A stretch of DNA of 64,000 nucleotides, from the NCBI RefSeq assembly GCF_014651895.1, contig NZ_BMXT01000001.1:868001-932000 (forward strand), given 5' to 3'. A model generated the notes under the pieces. The model was not told the origin of the DNA. It ran no database searches and saw only the letters and a list, made by a program, of their open reading frames with translations. Below, piece by piece: positions 1 through 9,197 of this stretch. Numbering within the stretch: the first letter of the stretch is position 1; every line of letters starts with the position of its first letter. The translations under genes and the position numbers were made by a program. This DNA comes from Rhodanobacter panaciterrae (GTDB taxonomy: Bacteria > Pseudomonadota > Gammaproteobacteria > Xanthomonadales > Rhodanobacteraceae).

Positions 1-132
1 GAGTTGCCGGCCGCGGCCTCGACGGTCGACAGCACGCATTGAATCGCTGATGCGCGCGCTGGCCCGGTGGCGCATCATGGGCGTCCACGGCCAGGCGCGG
101 TGTCTGGCCGCCACGTCAACGAGGAGACTTCC

Positions 133-474
133 ATGTTGGATTGGCTGGGTTACCGCAAGGAATTGATCGGGCGCATCGGCGATATCGGCAAGCTGAGCCC
201 GGATACGTTGAGGGGTTATCAGACCCTGTCCGGCGCCGGCGAGAAGACCGGCCACCTGGATGCCAAGACGCGCGAGCTGATCTCGCTGGCGGTGGCCGTC
301 ACCACCCGCTGCGACGGCTGCATCACCGTGCATACCGGTGAGGCGCTGAAGCATGGCGCCACCCGCGAGGAAATCGCCGAAGCGCTCGGTGTGGCGATCG
401 CAATGAATGCCGGCGCCGCGCTGGTGTATTCGGCACGGGTGATGGATGCGGTCACCGCGCACAGCGCCGGTTGA
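133..474 (+). CDS. Carboxymuconolactone decarboxylase (AhpD-like) family protein
   Basis: A 113-residue protein of the carboxymuconolactone decarboxylase/AhpD fold. The middle reads DAKTRELISLAVAVTTRCDGCI, and CDGC followed by His three residues after the second Cys (CITVH) is the CxxC...H redox site of AhpD-type peroxidase partners. The C-terminal half is the alanine-rich helix pair typical of the family (EALGVAIAMNAGAALVY). The start at 133 was chosen over an upstream ATG at 67 because GAGGAGAC lies 5 nt before it and the family begins with a short helix here. The exact substrate is not shown by sequence; a role in thiol or peroxide redox chemistry in the cytoplasm is inferred. It stands alone, with no ahpC beside it. 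Confidence 0.85.
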   Translation: MLDWLGYRKELIGRIGDIGKLSPDTLRGYQTLSGAGEKTGHLDAKTRELISLAVAVTTRCDGCITVHTGEALKHGATREEIAEALGVAIAMNAGAALVYSARVMDAVTAHSAG

Positions 475-558
475 GCTGACATGGTTGATGGTCGCCTGCC
501 GGTACGGAGCTGGCGGCCATCTTTCTTGCGGCGTGATTCGCGGCATCTGCCGCCAGCG

Positions 559-933
559 TCACTCCGGTTCCTTCAGCGTGTGATCCCGACGGCAGACCGC
601 AAGAGCCTTGGCGCGAGCGGTCGTGATGCGCATGACTTCGTGGGTGCTGGCGGAGACCACGACATCGAGGCAGGCGCAGCCATGCCCGTGGTGTCCGTTG
701 GTGTCGAGCCACTGCGCGTCACTGAATTCGGGCCAGTCGCCGTCGGCTTGGTGACCGCCCTGAATGCCGATCACCCATTCGCCATCGCGGTCGAACAGCG
801 ATGCGTTGCCCGGCGTCGGGTTGTCGAACCAGCCACAGCGGGTCTGGGTCTTGGCTGGGGATTGCTGTGCTCGCGCCGCGGATACGGCCAGCACGGCGCA
901 CAGCAGGGTCGGTAGCACTTTCCAGTAAGTCAT
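559..933 (-). CDS. Secreted DUF4087 family protein
   Basis: A 124-residue protein with a clear Sec signal peptide (positive start, hydrophobic stretch LLCAVLAVSA, cleavage near ARA-QQ). The mature part has the pattern of DUF4087: RCGWFDNPTP near its start, a DRDGEWVIGIQGG segment, a Cys pair in HGHGCACLDV and a C-terminal CRRD. The cysteines fit a disulfide-stabilised periplasmic protein. The start at 933 was chosen because it places the signal peptide at the N terminus; an upstream in-frame ATG at 981 would put 16 unlikely residues before it. Function is unknown. Confidence 0.75.
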   Translation of the reverse strand: MTYWKVLPTLLCAVLAVSAARAQQSPAKTQTRCGWFDNPTPGNASLFDRDGEWVIGIQGGHQADGDWPEFSDAQWLDTNGHHGHGCACLDVVVSASTHEVMRITTARAKALAVCRRDHTLKEPE

Positions 934-1100
934 GGTTATCCCGGCGAGGTCATTCGGGGTGAAGCCTGCTCGATGTGACACCAGCTTGGCGTCGGATTCG
1001 CCGGATCATGCCACGGCAGTTCCACCGTGGCGTGGCGCGTGGGTATCCAGGCTGGCCGCCACGTACAATGCCGCCACTGTTTCATGGTTGAAGAGATGAC

Positions 1101-2171
1101 GTGACTGCTGCCGGATTTTTTGCAGCCGCGCCGGATGCGGCGTTGGCGGCCCTGTTTGTGCCATTCGAATCGGCCGAGTTGCAACTGCCGGCGGACGGTC
1201 GTGTGCTGTTCCTGCGTGCGCGTGCCGGCATGCGGCTGCGCGAGATGGCGCAGCCCGGCTGGTTGTGCGAGCAGGGTTTCATGCCGTTTGCCGATGAGCT
1301 GGCGCGCAACGGTCTGCGCGTCGGTGAGCCGGCCGCCGGTGAAGTGTTTCCGCTGGTGCTGGTGCTGCCACCGCGCCAGCGCGATGAGGCACGCGCGTTG
1401 TTCGCCCGCGCGTTGTTGCACACGGCGCCGGGCGGCACCGTACTGGCCAGCATGCCGAATGCCGAGGGCGCGAAATCGGGCGAGGCGGATCTGGCGAGAT
1501 TGGCCGGCGCCGTGCAGCACCAGTCCAAGCACAAGTGCCGGGTGTTCTGGAGCACGCCGGACGCGGCCGACATCGACCAGGCCTTGCTGACCGAATGGCT
1601 GGCGCTGGATGCGCCGCGCGCAATCGTCGACGGCTACGTCAGCCGTCCCGGCCTGTTCGCATGGGATCGCATCGACCGTGCCTCGGCGCTGCTGGCCGCG
1701 CATCTGCCGGGCGACCTGCACGGCCGCGTGGCGGACCTTGGTGCGGGTTACGGCTATCTCGCCAGCCAGGTCATCGCACGCTGCCCGGAAGTCAGCGCGA
1801 TCGACCTGTATGAAGCCGAGGCGCGCGCGCTGGAACCGGCGCGGATCAATCTGGCCAGGGCCAAGCACGAGTGCGGGCGCGAACTTGGCGTGGCGGTCTA
1901 CTGGCACGATGTCACGCGTGGTCTGGCGCAGCGTTACGACGCCATCGTCAGCAATCCGCCGTTTCATCAGGGTCGTGCCGATCTGCCGGAGCTGGGGCGT
2001 GCCTTCATCACCAGCGCGGCCGAAGCACTGGAGCCGGATGGGCGTCTGTTGATCGTGGCGAACCGGCATCTGCCGTATGAGGCGATACTGACGGCGCGTT
2101 TTCGCGACGTGCGCACGCTGGTGACGCAAGAGGGATTCAAGGTGATCGAAGCGGTTGGAGTGCGTGGATGA
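1101..2171 (+). CDS. rsmC: 16S rRNA (guanine-1207-N2)-methyltransferase RsmC-like
   Basis: A 356-residue class I SAM methyltransferase of the RsmC/RlmG type. The N-terminal third is the degenerate, non-catalytic methyltransferase-like domain of this family. The C-terminal half holds the SAM-binding motif VADLGAGYGYLAS (about residues 211-223) and the catalytic NPPFHQG (about 280), the N2-guanine methyltransferase signature. Expected role: methylation of G1207 in 16S rRNA within the 30S subunit. The start is a GTG at 1101. Its stop overlaps the ATG of the next gene, a pseudouridine synthase, by 4 nt, so two small-subunit rRNA modification enzymes look translationally coupled. Confidence 0.85.
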   Translation: MTAAGFFAAAPDAALAALFVPFESAELQLPADGRVLFLRARAGMRLREMAQPGWLCEQGFMPFADELARNGLRVGEPAAGEVFPLVLVLPPRQRDEARALFARALLHTAPGGTVLASMPNAEGAKSGEADLARLAGAVQHQSKHKCRVFWSTPDAADIDQALLTEWLALDAPRAIVDGYVSRPGLFAWDRIDRASALLAAHLPGDLHGRVADLGAGYGYLASQVIARCPEVSAIDLYEAEARALEPARINLARAKHECGRELGVAVYWHDVTRGLAQRYDAIVSNPPFHQGRADLPELGRAFITSAAEALEPDGRLLIVANRHLPYEAILTARFRDVRTLVTQEGFKVIEAVGVRG

Positions 2172-2875
2172 AATTGGTCAAACTCATTGCGAACCTGGGC
2201 TATGGCAGCCGCAAGGACGTGACGCTGTTGTTCCGTTCCGGCCGCATCACCGATGCCGATGGCGAGGTGCTGTATGCCGACGACGTGGTGCCGTACGAAA
2301 CCGTCCGCGTCGATGACGAACCGCTCGATCCGCCGCCGGGTCTGGTGTTGATGATGAACAAGCCGCTCGGCGTCACCTGTTCGCGCAAGGATCCGGGCCG
2401 GGTCGTGTATGACCTGCTGCCGCCGCGCTACAACGTGCGTTCGCCGGTGCTGTCCAGCGTGGGTCGGCTCGATCGCGATACCAGCGGCCTGCTGCTGTTT
2501 ACCGACGACGGCGCGCTGCTGCACCGGATCATCTCGCCGAAGGCACAGGTGACCAAGGTCTACGAGGCGACGCTGGCGCAGGATCTGCGCGGCGATGAAG
2601 GCGAGTTGTTCGCCAGCGGCACGCTGATGCTGGAGACAGAAAAGGAGCCGTTGGCGCCGGCTGTGCTTGATGTCTTGGGACCGCGGCATGCCCGGCTCAC
2701 CGTCACCGAGGGTCGCTATCACCAGGTGCGTCGCATGTTCGCCGCCGCTGGCAATCACGTCGAAACGCTGCGGCGCATTTCGGTCGGCGGGCTCACCTTG
2801 GGCGAGTTGCCGCTGGGTGAATGGCGCGCGATTGATGCCGCCGAGGTCGCGTTGATTTTTGGCACTACGGCCTGA
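2168..2875 (+). CDS. rsuA: 16S rRNA pseudouridine synthase (RsuA family)
   Basis: A 235-residue RsuA/RluB/E/F family pseudouridine synthase. It has an N-terminal S4-like RNA-binding segment (MKLVKLIANLGYGSRKD) and the catalytic motif GRLDRDTSGLLLF, whose Asp is the nucleophile, near residues 98-110. The C-terminal EGRYHQVRRMF is also a family signature. Size and organisation best fit RsuA, which makes pseudouridine 516 in 16S rRNA, but RluE/RluF-type specificity cannot be excluded from sequence alone. The ATG overlaps the stop of the rsmC-like gene (ATGA), which indicates coupled translation. Confidence 0.85.
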   Translation: MKLVKLIANLGYGSRKDVTLLFRSGRITDADGEVLYADDVVPYETVRVDDEPLDPPPGLVLMMNKPLGVTCSRKDPGRVVYDLLPPRYNVRSPVLSSVGRLDRDTSGLLLFTDDGALLHRIISPKAQVTKVYEATLAQDLRGDEGELFASGTLMLETEKEPLAPAVLDVLGPRHARLTVTEGRYHQVRRMFAAAGNHVETLRRISVGGLTLGELPLGEWRAIDAAEVALIFGTTA

Positions 2876-2890
2876 GCCTGAGTCGCCTGG

Positions 2891-3223
2891 TTACAGCATG
2901 TGCACGGCAGTGGGAATCGTCGCGCCGAACCACTTGTGCCGCTCGTCGCGACAGCTCGGGCTGCCCATCGCGTACTTGCGGCAGATGGTGGGGCGATCCT
3001 CGTAGATCGTGCAGCCGGACGTGTTCGGATTGACCGCGGCACACCAGCCGTCTTCACCCTTGGCCAGGATTTCCAGGCCGTGCTCGTCGTGGTCGACCAG
3101 CCACGCCGGCACGTGATCTTCCGGCATCAACACCACGGTGAGGCGGCAGCACACGGCTTCGCAGGTCGTGCATTGCACGCTCGGGTCGACGCTTTCCGCG
3201 TAGGGATCGGGGAGATTGTTCAC
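2891..3223 (-). CDS. YkgJ family cysteine cluster protein
   Basis: A 110-residue protein with the CxxC-type cluster of the YkgJ/CxxCxxCC (UPF0153) family: CTTCEAVCC near residue 18 and a second set in CTIYEDRPTICRKY and SCRDE. These cysteines are thought to bind zinc or an Fe-S cluster; the biochemical role is not established. It is convergent with the rsuA-like gene, 15 bp from its stop. The ATG at 3223 is the only good start. Confidence 0.82.
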   Translation of the reverse strand: MNNLPDPYAESVDPSVQCTTCEAVCCRLTVVLMPEDHVPAWLVDHDEHGLEILAKGEDGWCAAVNPNTSGCTIYEDRPTICRKYAMGSPSCRDERHKWFGATIPTAVHML

Positions 3224-3270
3224 TCGTCAGCATGACAGGGGCGGCATGAACGCTTTGTTGTGGTGGCTGT

Positions 3271-3864
3271 TCAGCTTGGCTTGTCGTGCCACAGCGCTTG
3301 CCAGCCGTCGGCTCCCAACCGTTGCAGCGTCTCGATATTGCGCCGGTAGATGCTGTCGGTATCGCTCATCACGTCCATCGCGCGTTCGATGCTCGATTCA
3401 CGCAGCAGGTGCAGGGTGGGGAATGGCGAGCGGTTGCTGAAGTTCTCGACGTCGTCCTTGGCGCTTTCGGCGAACTGGTAGTCGGGATGGAAGCTGGCGA
3501 CCTGCCACTCGCCCTCCAGCCCCAACGTCTGCACCGCCGCATCGGCCACATCGAGGAAGTCGTTGTAATCGAGAAAATCCGTCAGCACGAACGGATGGAT
3601 CAGCAGGCCGGTTTCGCATTCGTCCGGCGTCAGCGCGTTGAGCGACTGCAGCTCGCCGCACAGATCGTCGAGCAGCGCATCGGTATCGCGCGCATGGCTC
3701 ACCCGCATGCGCAGCTTGCCCTGCACATGCGGTGCGCGGGCGAACGGACACAGGTTGAGTCCGATCACCGCACGTTCCAGCCAGCGCGTGGTGGCGGCGA
3801 TGTACGGCGCATCCTCGGGCAGCGCATCGGCGTTGAGGCTGGTGGACGGCGGCGTGTCGGTCAT
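3271..3864 (-). CDS. DUF1415 domain-containing protein
   Basis: A 197-residue protein matching DUF1415 along its length, including the family signatures GLNLCPFA and a central segment around TDFLDYNDFL. The start at 3864 is preceded by CAGGAAAA (on the minus strand) at good spacing; longer in-frame starts upstream would run into the selO promoter region. No catalytic motif is recognised and the function is unknown. It is divergent from selO, with 122 bp between the two starts. Confidence 0.8.
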   Translation of the reverse strand: MTDTPPSTSLNADALPEDAPYIAATTRWLERAVIGLNLCPFARAPHVQGKLRMRVSHARDTDALLDDLCGELQSLNALTPDECETGLLIHPFVLTDFLDYNDFLDVADAAVQTLGLEGEWQVASFHPDYQFAESAKDDVENFSNRSPFPTLHLLRESSIERAMDVMSDTDSIYRRNIETLQRLGADGWQALWHDKPS

Positions 3865-3986
3865 GGGTTTTCCTGAATGGCTGGCGGCGCCGACTATAGC
3901 GCCATGCGATGGAAGCGCTTCGCCCTTGCATGAAGCGTAGCGCGCCCGGATATAGGATCGGTCTGTTCCATTGTCCCGGGCCACCC

Positions 3987-5546
3987 ATGTTCAAGCTCCA
4001 TTTCGACAACGCGTTCGTTCGCGAGCTGCCCGGCGATCCGGAGCAAGGCGCGCGCCTGCGCCAGGTCGAAGCGGCGCTGTATTCACGCGTCGATCCCTCG
4101 CCGGTTGAGGCGCCGCAGCTGCTGGCGCATTCGGTGGAGATGGCGGCGACACTCGGTTTCAGCGAGGCTGAGGTCGCTACGCCGGAATTTGCGCAGTTGT
4201 TCGGCGGCAATGCGCTGCTCGATGGCATGCAGCCGTATGCGGCGAATTATGGCGGTCATCAGTTCGGCCACTGGGCGGGACAGCTCGGCGACGGCCGGGC
4301 GATTTCACTGGGCGAGACGATCAACGCCGCCGGCGAGCGTTGGGAACTGCAGCTGAAAGGTGCCGGGTTGACGCCGTATTCACGTGGCGCGGACGGGCGT
4401 GCGGTGCTGCGTTCGTCGGTGCGCGAGTTCCTGTGCAGCGAAGCGATGCATCATCTCGGCGTGCCGACCACGCGCGCATTGAGCCTGGTCGATACCGGTG
4501 AGCTGGTCGTGCGCGACATGTTCTACGACGGCCACGCGAAACCGGAGCGCGGCGCAGTCGTCTGCCGTCTGGCGCCTTCGTTCATCCGCTTCGGCAATTT
4601 CGAATTGCCTGCTTCACGCGGCGATACGGCGCTGTTGCAACAGCTGGTCGATTTCACCATCCGCCGCGATTTCCCGGAGCTGAGTGGTCAGGGTGAGGCG
4701 CTGTACGCGGAGTGGTTTGCACAGGTGTGCGAGCGCACCGCCACGATGATCGCGCACTGGATGCGCGTGGGCTTCGTGCATGGCGTGATGAACACCGACA
4801 ACATGTCGATCCTCGGCCTCACCATCGACTACGGTCCGTACGGCTGGGTCGACAACTACGATCCGGACTGGACACCGAACACGACAGACGCGCAGCGCCG
4901 CCGCTATCGCTACGGCCAGCAACCGGACGTGGCGTGGTGGAATCTGAGCCGTCTGGCCGGCGCATTGGCGCCACTGTTTGCCAGTGTCGAGCCTTTGCAG
5001 GCCGGGCTGGATCGCTACGCGGCGACCTATGCTGTTGCCGATCGCGCCAACATCACCGCCAAACTCGGTCTGACCGAATGCCGCGATGACGACGTGGTGC
5101 TGATGCAGTCGCTGCAGACGCTGATGCAGCAGGCCGAAATCGACATGACTTTGTGGTTTCGTGCGCTGGCCGACGTCGATGCACGGGCGCCGACACTGGA
5201 ACCGTTCAACGATGCGTTCTACGACGAGACGAAACGACGCGAAGCGGAGCCGGCGCTCAACGACTGGCTGACTCGTTATGTCGCCCGTCTCGCCACCGAT
5301 CCACAATCGGCCGAACAACGCCGGACGCGCATGCGCGAGGCCAATCCACGCTACGTGTTGCGCAATTATCTGGCCCAGCAGGCGATCGACCGGGCTGAAC
5401 AGGGCGATCCCGGCGGCATTACGGAATTGCTCGACGTGATGCGGCGCCCTTACGACGACCAGCCCGGTCGCGAGGCATACGCGCAGAAGCGCCCGGACTG
5501 GGCCCGGCACAAGGCTGGCTGCTCGATGCTGTCGTGCAGTTCGTGA
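3987..5546 (+). CDS. selO: Protein adenylyltransferase SelO (YdiU family)
   Basis: A 519-residue SelO pseudokinase. These enzymes bind ATP in a flipped orientation and transfer AMP to Ser, Thr or Tyr of target proteins, linked to redox stress. Family signatures are present: [11 protein letters not shown] followed by GRAVLRSS (about residues 115-135), the metal-binding [10 protein letters not shown] (about 268) and the DYGPYGW segment after it. The protein ends CSMLSCSS, so the position that is selenocysteine in animal homologues is Cys here, which is usual in bacteria. The start at 3987 matches the family N terminus; an upstream ATG at 3909 would add 26 atypical residues. A hairpin follows the stop. 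Confidence 0.93.
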   Translation: MFKLHFDNAFVRELPGDPEQGARLRQVEAALYSRVDPSPVEAPQLLAHSVEMAATLGFSEAEVATPEFAQLFGGNALLDGMQPYAANYGGHQFGHWAGQLGDGRAISLGETINAAGERWELQLKGAGLTPYSRGADGRAVLRSSVREFLCSEAMHHLGVPTTRALSLVDTGELVVRDMFYDGHAKPERGAVVCRLAPSFIRFGNFELPASRGDTALLQQLVDFTIRRDFPELSGQGEALYAEWFAQVCERTATMIAHWMRVGFVHGVMNTDNMSILGLTIDYGPYGWVDNYDPDWTPNTTDAQRRRYRYGQQPDVAWWNLSRLAGALAPLFASVEPLQAGLDRYAATYAVADRANITAKLGLTECRDDDVVLMQSLQTLMQQAEIDMTLWFRALADVDARAPTLEPFNDAFYDETKRREAEPALNDWLTRYVARLATDPQSAEQRRTRMREANPRYVLRNYLAQQAIDRAEQGDPGGITELLDVMRRPYDDQPGREAYAQKRPDWARHKAGCSMLSCSS

Positions 5547-5557
5547 GCCGAAAAGCA

Positions 5558-5582
5558 CAAAGGCCGGCATGGTCGGCCTTTG
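5558..5582. terminator. Hairpin between selO and tRNA-Arg
   Basis: Perfect 9-bp stem CAAAGGCCG / CGGCCTTTG with a 7-nt loop, starting 12 nt after the selO stop. On the plus strand it ends in TTTG with no longer T run. It lies between the convergent selO and tRNA-Arg genes and could act on either. Confidence 0.55.
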
Positions 5583-5593
5583 AATCTTGCGAA

Positions 5594-5670
5594 TGGTGCC
5601 CTCGAGACGATTCGAACGTCCGACCTGTCCCTTAGGAGGGGACCGCTCTATCCAACTGAGCTACGAGGGC
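5594..5670 (-). tRNA. tRNA-Arg (anticodon CCT)
   Basis: A 77-nt cloverleaf on the minus strand. The acceptor stem GCCCTCG pairs fully with CGAGGGC, the anticodon loop is CTCCTAA (anticodon CCT, reading AGG), the T loop is TTCGAAT, and 3' CCA is encoded. It reads the rare AGG codon, so one gene copy is expected. tRNA genes of this type are common integration sites; the 3' end faces selO and no repeated att-like copy of it was noticed nearby. Confidence 0.96.
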
Positions 5671-5795
5671 AGCGGCGGGATTTTCGCATGGATCGCCCGG
5701 TTCTTGCTCGATGGTATCCACAGGTGACGTGCCTGCACCGTTGCCTGTGTCATGCCCCGATTCCTCGATGTCATGGTCCAGGCAGGCGACGCATT

Positions 5796-6956
5796 TCATC
5801 GTTCCGGCCAGTGCCACGCAGGCTCATCCAGCAGACGCTGTCCGGCGATCTTGGTTTGGCTGAGATCTTTTTCCAGATGGATAATGTTGCACTCAGGCAT
5901 GCTTTCCAGCGCGGCAATCAGGCGTGGAGCATGCGATACAACCCAGACCTGGCTCCGCTGTGACGCCTTCACGATCAGTCGTGCCAGAGCAGGCAGCAGA
6001 TCGGGATGCAGGCTGGTTTCCGGCTCGTTCAATACCATCAGTGGTGGTGGGCGAGGCGTATGCAGTGCGGCGATCCATAGCAGGTAACGCAAGGTGCCAT
6101 CGGACCATTCGGTGGCTTCCAGCGGCCGCAGAAGTCCGTGCTGGTTGAACCGGAGGCTGAAGCGCTCGTCATCGATGGCGACCTGTACTTCTGCGCCAGG
6201 AAAGGCGTCCTCCACAGCATGGTCGAGCGCCCGCGCATCACCTATCTCGCGGATCGTCTGCCAGGCGGCGGCGAGATCGTGCCCGTCGTGGCTGAGTACG
6301 GGTGTGCGGGTTCCTGTCTGCGCCCGGCGCGCGGGTGCCTCGGCGTCGGAGCGGAAGTGGTCGTAGAAGCGCCAGCCGCGTATCGACTCGCGCAGTGACA
6401 GCACCTCTGCCGCACGCTCCGGGTCGGCCAGTTGCGAAAAGATGCTCTCGAAACCATTCAGATGTTCAGCGGCGACGCGCCAGTGCTTCCCGTCCCGCAC
6501 GCGAGCCACCGCACCATGTCGATCGACCAGCGTATTTGATGGTCGCAGGAACGGACCGGACCAGATGACTTCTCGCTTGATTTCTGGATCACGATGGAAC
6601 GCCGAAGACGACGGCGTGGGCAGCCCCAGATCGATGGCATAGCCAAAATCCTCGCCTGCAAAGCCCAGCTTGAGCGCCACCGGCTGCTGGCGCGGGCCGC
6701 CCTGTACTGGCATTTCGCCGCGTTGCATGGCGGACGTGATGTTCTCGGGGCCTGCCCACAAGGTCGATGACAGGCCGCCTTCGCGTGCCAGTGCGCTGAT
6801 CACGCCGCCCTGCGCTGTTTCTGCCAGCAACCGCAAGGCGCGGTAAAGGTTCGATTTTCCGCTGCCGTTGGCGCCGGTGATCAGATTCAGCCGGCCCAAC
6901 CGTAGCGTCAGTGAACGTAGCGAACGGTAGTTGGCAATCGCCAGAGTGTTCAGCAT
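5796..6956 (-). CDS. AAA family ATPase (ABC/RecF-like head, predicted)
   Basis: A 386-residue stand-alone ATPase of the RecF/OLD-like AAA_21 group. It opens with LAIANYRSLRSL and has a Walker A GANGSGKS (residues 28-35), a WSDGTLRYL signature-like segment and a Walker B-like LMVLNEPETSLHPD in which Asn replaces the usual Asp before the Glu. VSHAPRL follows as the H-loop region. There is no TOPRIM nuclease domain after it, unlike OLD proteins. Members act in DNA metabolism or defence, but the job of this one cannot be read from sequence. It sits alone between tRNA-Arg and the ALDH gene, with a divergent 280-bp promoter region. Confidence 0.8.
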   Translation of the reverse strand: MLNTLAIANYRSLRSLTLRLGRLNLITGANGSGKSNLYRALRLLAETAQGGVISALAREGGLSSTLWAGPENITSAMQRGEMPVQGGPRQQPVALKLGFAGEDFGYAIDLGLPTPSSSAFHRDPEIKREVIWSGPFLRPSNTLVDRHGAVARVRDGKHWRVAAEHLNGFESIFSQLADPERAAEVLSLRESIRGWRFYDHFRSDAEAPARRAQTGTRTPVLSHDGHDLAAAWQTIREIGDARALDHAVEDAFPGAEVQVAIDDERFSLRFNQHGLLRPLEATEWSDGTLRYLLWIAALHTPRPPPLMVLNEPETSLHPDLLPALARLIVKASQRSQVWVVSHAPRLIAALESMPECNIIHLEKDLSQTKIAGQRLLDEPAWHWPER

Positions 6957-7236
6957 GGGGAGAAATCGTTGATACGTATCAGCGTTTTACCACTCTCGCA
7001 GAGCTTCCATTGAAGTCGATGCATGCGTCTTCGATCCCTGTGAAGGTGCGTGTGGGTAATATGCCATCCACTTGCGTTGCGGCGGAGCTTCCGTCGCCTG
7101 TTATCGCAGGTATCGGATGTCGTTGCCGTTTCCGGGACGTCGGGCGGGCAGCAGCATGCGGGCGAAGCTGCCCTGTTAGAATGGCGGTTTCCCATTCCCC
7201 ATGGCGCCCTGTCGCCATGCAAGTCCAGGAGACACC

Positions 7237-8772
7237 ATGTCCCACGCCATCCTCAACGCCCTCGGCCTCCATGGCGAGCAGTCCGGTACGTACCTCGGCC
7301 AAGGCGAGTGGTCGAAGACCGCCGACGCCGGCGCGTTGCAGCCGGTGAATCCGGCCACCGGTGAAGTGCTCGGCACCGTGCATGCCTCCAGCGCTGCCGA
7401 CTACGAAATCATCGTCAAGCGCGCGCAGGCCGCCTTCAAGGTATGGCGCACGACGCCTGCGCCGGCGCGTGGCGAAGCGGTGCGCCTGTGCGGCGAAGCG
7501 CTGCGCAAGCACAAGGATGCGTTGGGTTCGCTGGTCGCGCTGGAGATGGGCAAGATCAAGCCCGAGGGCGACGGCGAAGTGCAGGAGATGATCGACATCG
7601 CCGACTTCGCGGTGGGCCAGAGCCGCATGATGTACGGCGCCACCATGCACTCGGAGCGCCCGGGCCATCGCATGTACGACCAGTACCATCCGCTGGGCTT
7701 GGTCGGCATCATCAGCGCATTCAATTTCCCGGTTGCGGTGTGGGCGTGGAATTCGTTCCTGGCCACGATCGCCGGCGACATCTGCATCTGGAAGCCGTCG
7801 CCGAAGACGCCGCTGTCGGCGATCGCCACCATCCGCATCTGCAACGAGGCGCTGAAGGCCGGCGGTTTCCCCGATCTGTTCTTCCTGTTCAACGATGCCG
7901 GCACCGATCTGTCGCAGGCGTTCGTCGACGACAAGCGCATTCCGCTGATCAGCTTCACCGGCTCGACCAAGGTCGGCCGCATGGTCGGTGAGCGCGTGGC
8001 GCAGCGCATGGGTCGTTCGCTGCTGGAGCTGGGCGGCAACAACGCGATCATCCTCGACGAAAGCGCCGACCTGAAGCTGGCGATTCCGGGTATCGTGTTC
8101 GGCGCCGTCGGTACCGCCGGCCAGCGCTGCACCACCACCCGCCGGCTGTTCGTGCACGAGTCGATCTACCAGAACGTGCTGGAGACCTTGGTCAAGGCGT
8201 ACAAGCAGGTCGAAGGCAAGATCGGCGATCCGAACCTGTCGACCACATTGATGGGTCCGCTCAACAGCTCCGAAGCGGTGCAGGGTTATCTTGTCGCAGT
8301 GGACAAGGCCAAGGCGGCCGGCGGCACGATCGCCACCGGCGGCGCGGCGCTGACCGATCGCAAGGGCAACTTCGTGCTGCCGACCATCGTCACCGGCATT
8401 GCGAACTCGCATGAGGTCGTGCAGACCGAAACGTTCGCGCCGATCCTCTACGTGATGCCGTTCAAGACGCTGGACGAAGCGATCGACATGCAGAACGACG
8501 TGCCGCAGGGCCTGTCCTCGTCGATCTTCACCAACAACCTTCGCGCGGGCGAGCAGTTCCTGTCGGCAGCCGGTTCGGATTGCGGCATCGCCAACGTCAA
8601 CATCGGCACCTCGGGTGCGGAGATCGGCGGCGCTTTCGGCGGCGAGAAGGAAACCGGCGGTGGTCGCGAGTCGGGTTCGGACGCGTGGAAGGTCTACATG
8701 CGCCGCCAGACCAACACGATCAACTACTCCGATGCATTGCCGCTGGCGCAGGGCATCAAGTTCGAGTTCTGA
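7237..8772 (+). CDS. amaB: Aldehyde dehydrogenase, ALDH7 (aminoadipate-semialdehyde/P6C dehydrogenase type)
   Basis: A 511-residue NAD-dependent aldehyde dehydrogenase of the ALDH7 (antiquitin) subfamily. The general-base Glu lies in [10 protein letters not shown] (E264) and the nucleophile Cys in [12 protein letters not shown] (C298). The ELGGNN pattern and the C-terminal [13 protein letters not shown] are typical of ALDH7. Characterised relatives (AmaB/Pcd) oxidise alpha-aminoadipate semialdehyde, formed from piperideine-6-carboxylate, in lysine catabolism. No other lysine catabolic gene is adjacent, so the substrate is inferred from subfamily only. The start at 7237 has CCAGGAGA 5 nt upstream; a 12-codon longer version is less likely. 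Confidence 0.87.
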   Translation: MSHAILNALGLHGEQSGTYLGQGEWSKTADAGALQPVNPATGEVLGTVHASSAADYEIIVKRAQAAFKVWRTTPAPARGEAVRLCGEALRKHKDALGSLVALEMGKIKPEGDGEVQEMIDIADFAVGQSRMMYGATMHSERPGHRMYDQYHPLGLVGIISAFNFPVAVWAWNSFLATIAGDICIWKPSPKTPLSAIATIRICNEALKAGGFPDLFFLFNDAGTDLSQAFVDDKRIPLISFTGSTKVGRMVGERVAQRMGRSLLELGGNNAIILDESADLKLAIPGIVFGAVGTAGQRCTTTRRLFVHESIYQNVLETLVKAYKQVEGKIGDPNLSTTLMGPLNSSEAVQGYLVAVDKAKAAGGTIATGGAALTDRKGNFVLPTIVTGIANSHEVVQTETFAPILYVMPFKTLDEAIDMQNDVPQGLSSSIFTNNLRAGEQFLSAAGSDCGIANVNIGTSGAEIGGAFGGEKETGGGRESGSDAWKVYMRRQTNTINYSDALPLAQGIKFEF

Positions 8773-8785
8773 GCAGATGCAACCA

Positions 8786-8814
8786 GGCTACGGGCCGCGT
8801 TGTCGCCCGTAGCC
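8786..8814 (+). terminator. Hairpin after the ALDH gene
   Basis: A perfect 10-bp stem GGCTACGGGC / GCCCGTAGCC with a 9-nt loop, 14 nt after the ALDH stop. There is no T tract after the stem, so it may be a weak or Rho-assisted terminator or an mRNA-stabilising structure. Confidence 0.45.
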
Positions 8815-8894
8815 GATGACAATGCATGCCGGCGCTGATCCACTTCGACCTGATCCATTTCGACGTGCCCCACCTCGACCGAGTGAGCGATCCG

Positions 8895-9188
8895 ATGAGC
8901 TATCAACCGTCCTACCGGCCCGCTGCCAGCACCAGTTCGCTGGCAATCGTGAGTCTGGTCTTCGGCATTCTTACCTGGTGCCTGCTGCCGTTCATCGGCG
9001 CGATCGTGGCGATCATCTGCGGGCATATGGCGCGCAGTGAAATCCGCAAGGCGGCTCCGGAGGCCGTGATCGAGGGCGATGGTATGGCTATCGCCGGGCT
9101 GGTGCTTGGTTACGCGCATCTTGCGCTGGTCGTGCTGGGCATGTTCGTGCTGATTGCCTTCGGCTTGGCCTTCCTGCACTGGCACTGA
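8895..9188 (+). CDS. DUF4190 domain-containing small membrane protein
   Basis: A 97-residue inner-membrane protein. After a short Tyr/Ser-rich N terminus (MSYQPSYRP) come two transmembrane segments, LAIVSLVFGILTWCLLPFIG-type and LALVVLGMFVLIAFGLAF, separated by the GHMARSEIRK and GDGMAIAGLVLG motifs that define DUF4190. Function unknown. The start at 8895 gives the canonical N terminus; longer in-frame starts would add an unrelated His/Asp-rich stretch. It lies 9 bp before the SDR gene and may be co-transcribed with it. Confidence 0.78.
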   Translation: MSYQPSYRPAASTSSLAIVSLVFGILTWCLLPFIGAIVAIICGHMARSEIRKAAPEAVIEGDGMAIAGLVLGYAHLALVVLGMFVLIAFGLAFLHWH

Positions 9189-9197
9189 GGCAACCTG

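Noticed and set aside
1-42. Possible C-terminal tail of an upstream plus-strand gene (frame 1 ends TGA at 40-42)
   Set aside because: Only 13 codons are visible, too few to support a gene.
6979-8412. Long open frame (477 codons) on the minus strand across the ALDH gene
   Set aside because: It is antisense to a clear aldehyde dehydrogenase and its translation is rich in Arg, Gln and His with no family resemblance, as expected for the complement of a high-GC gene.
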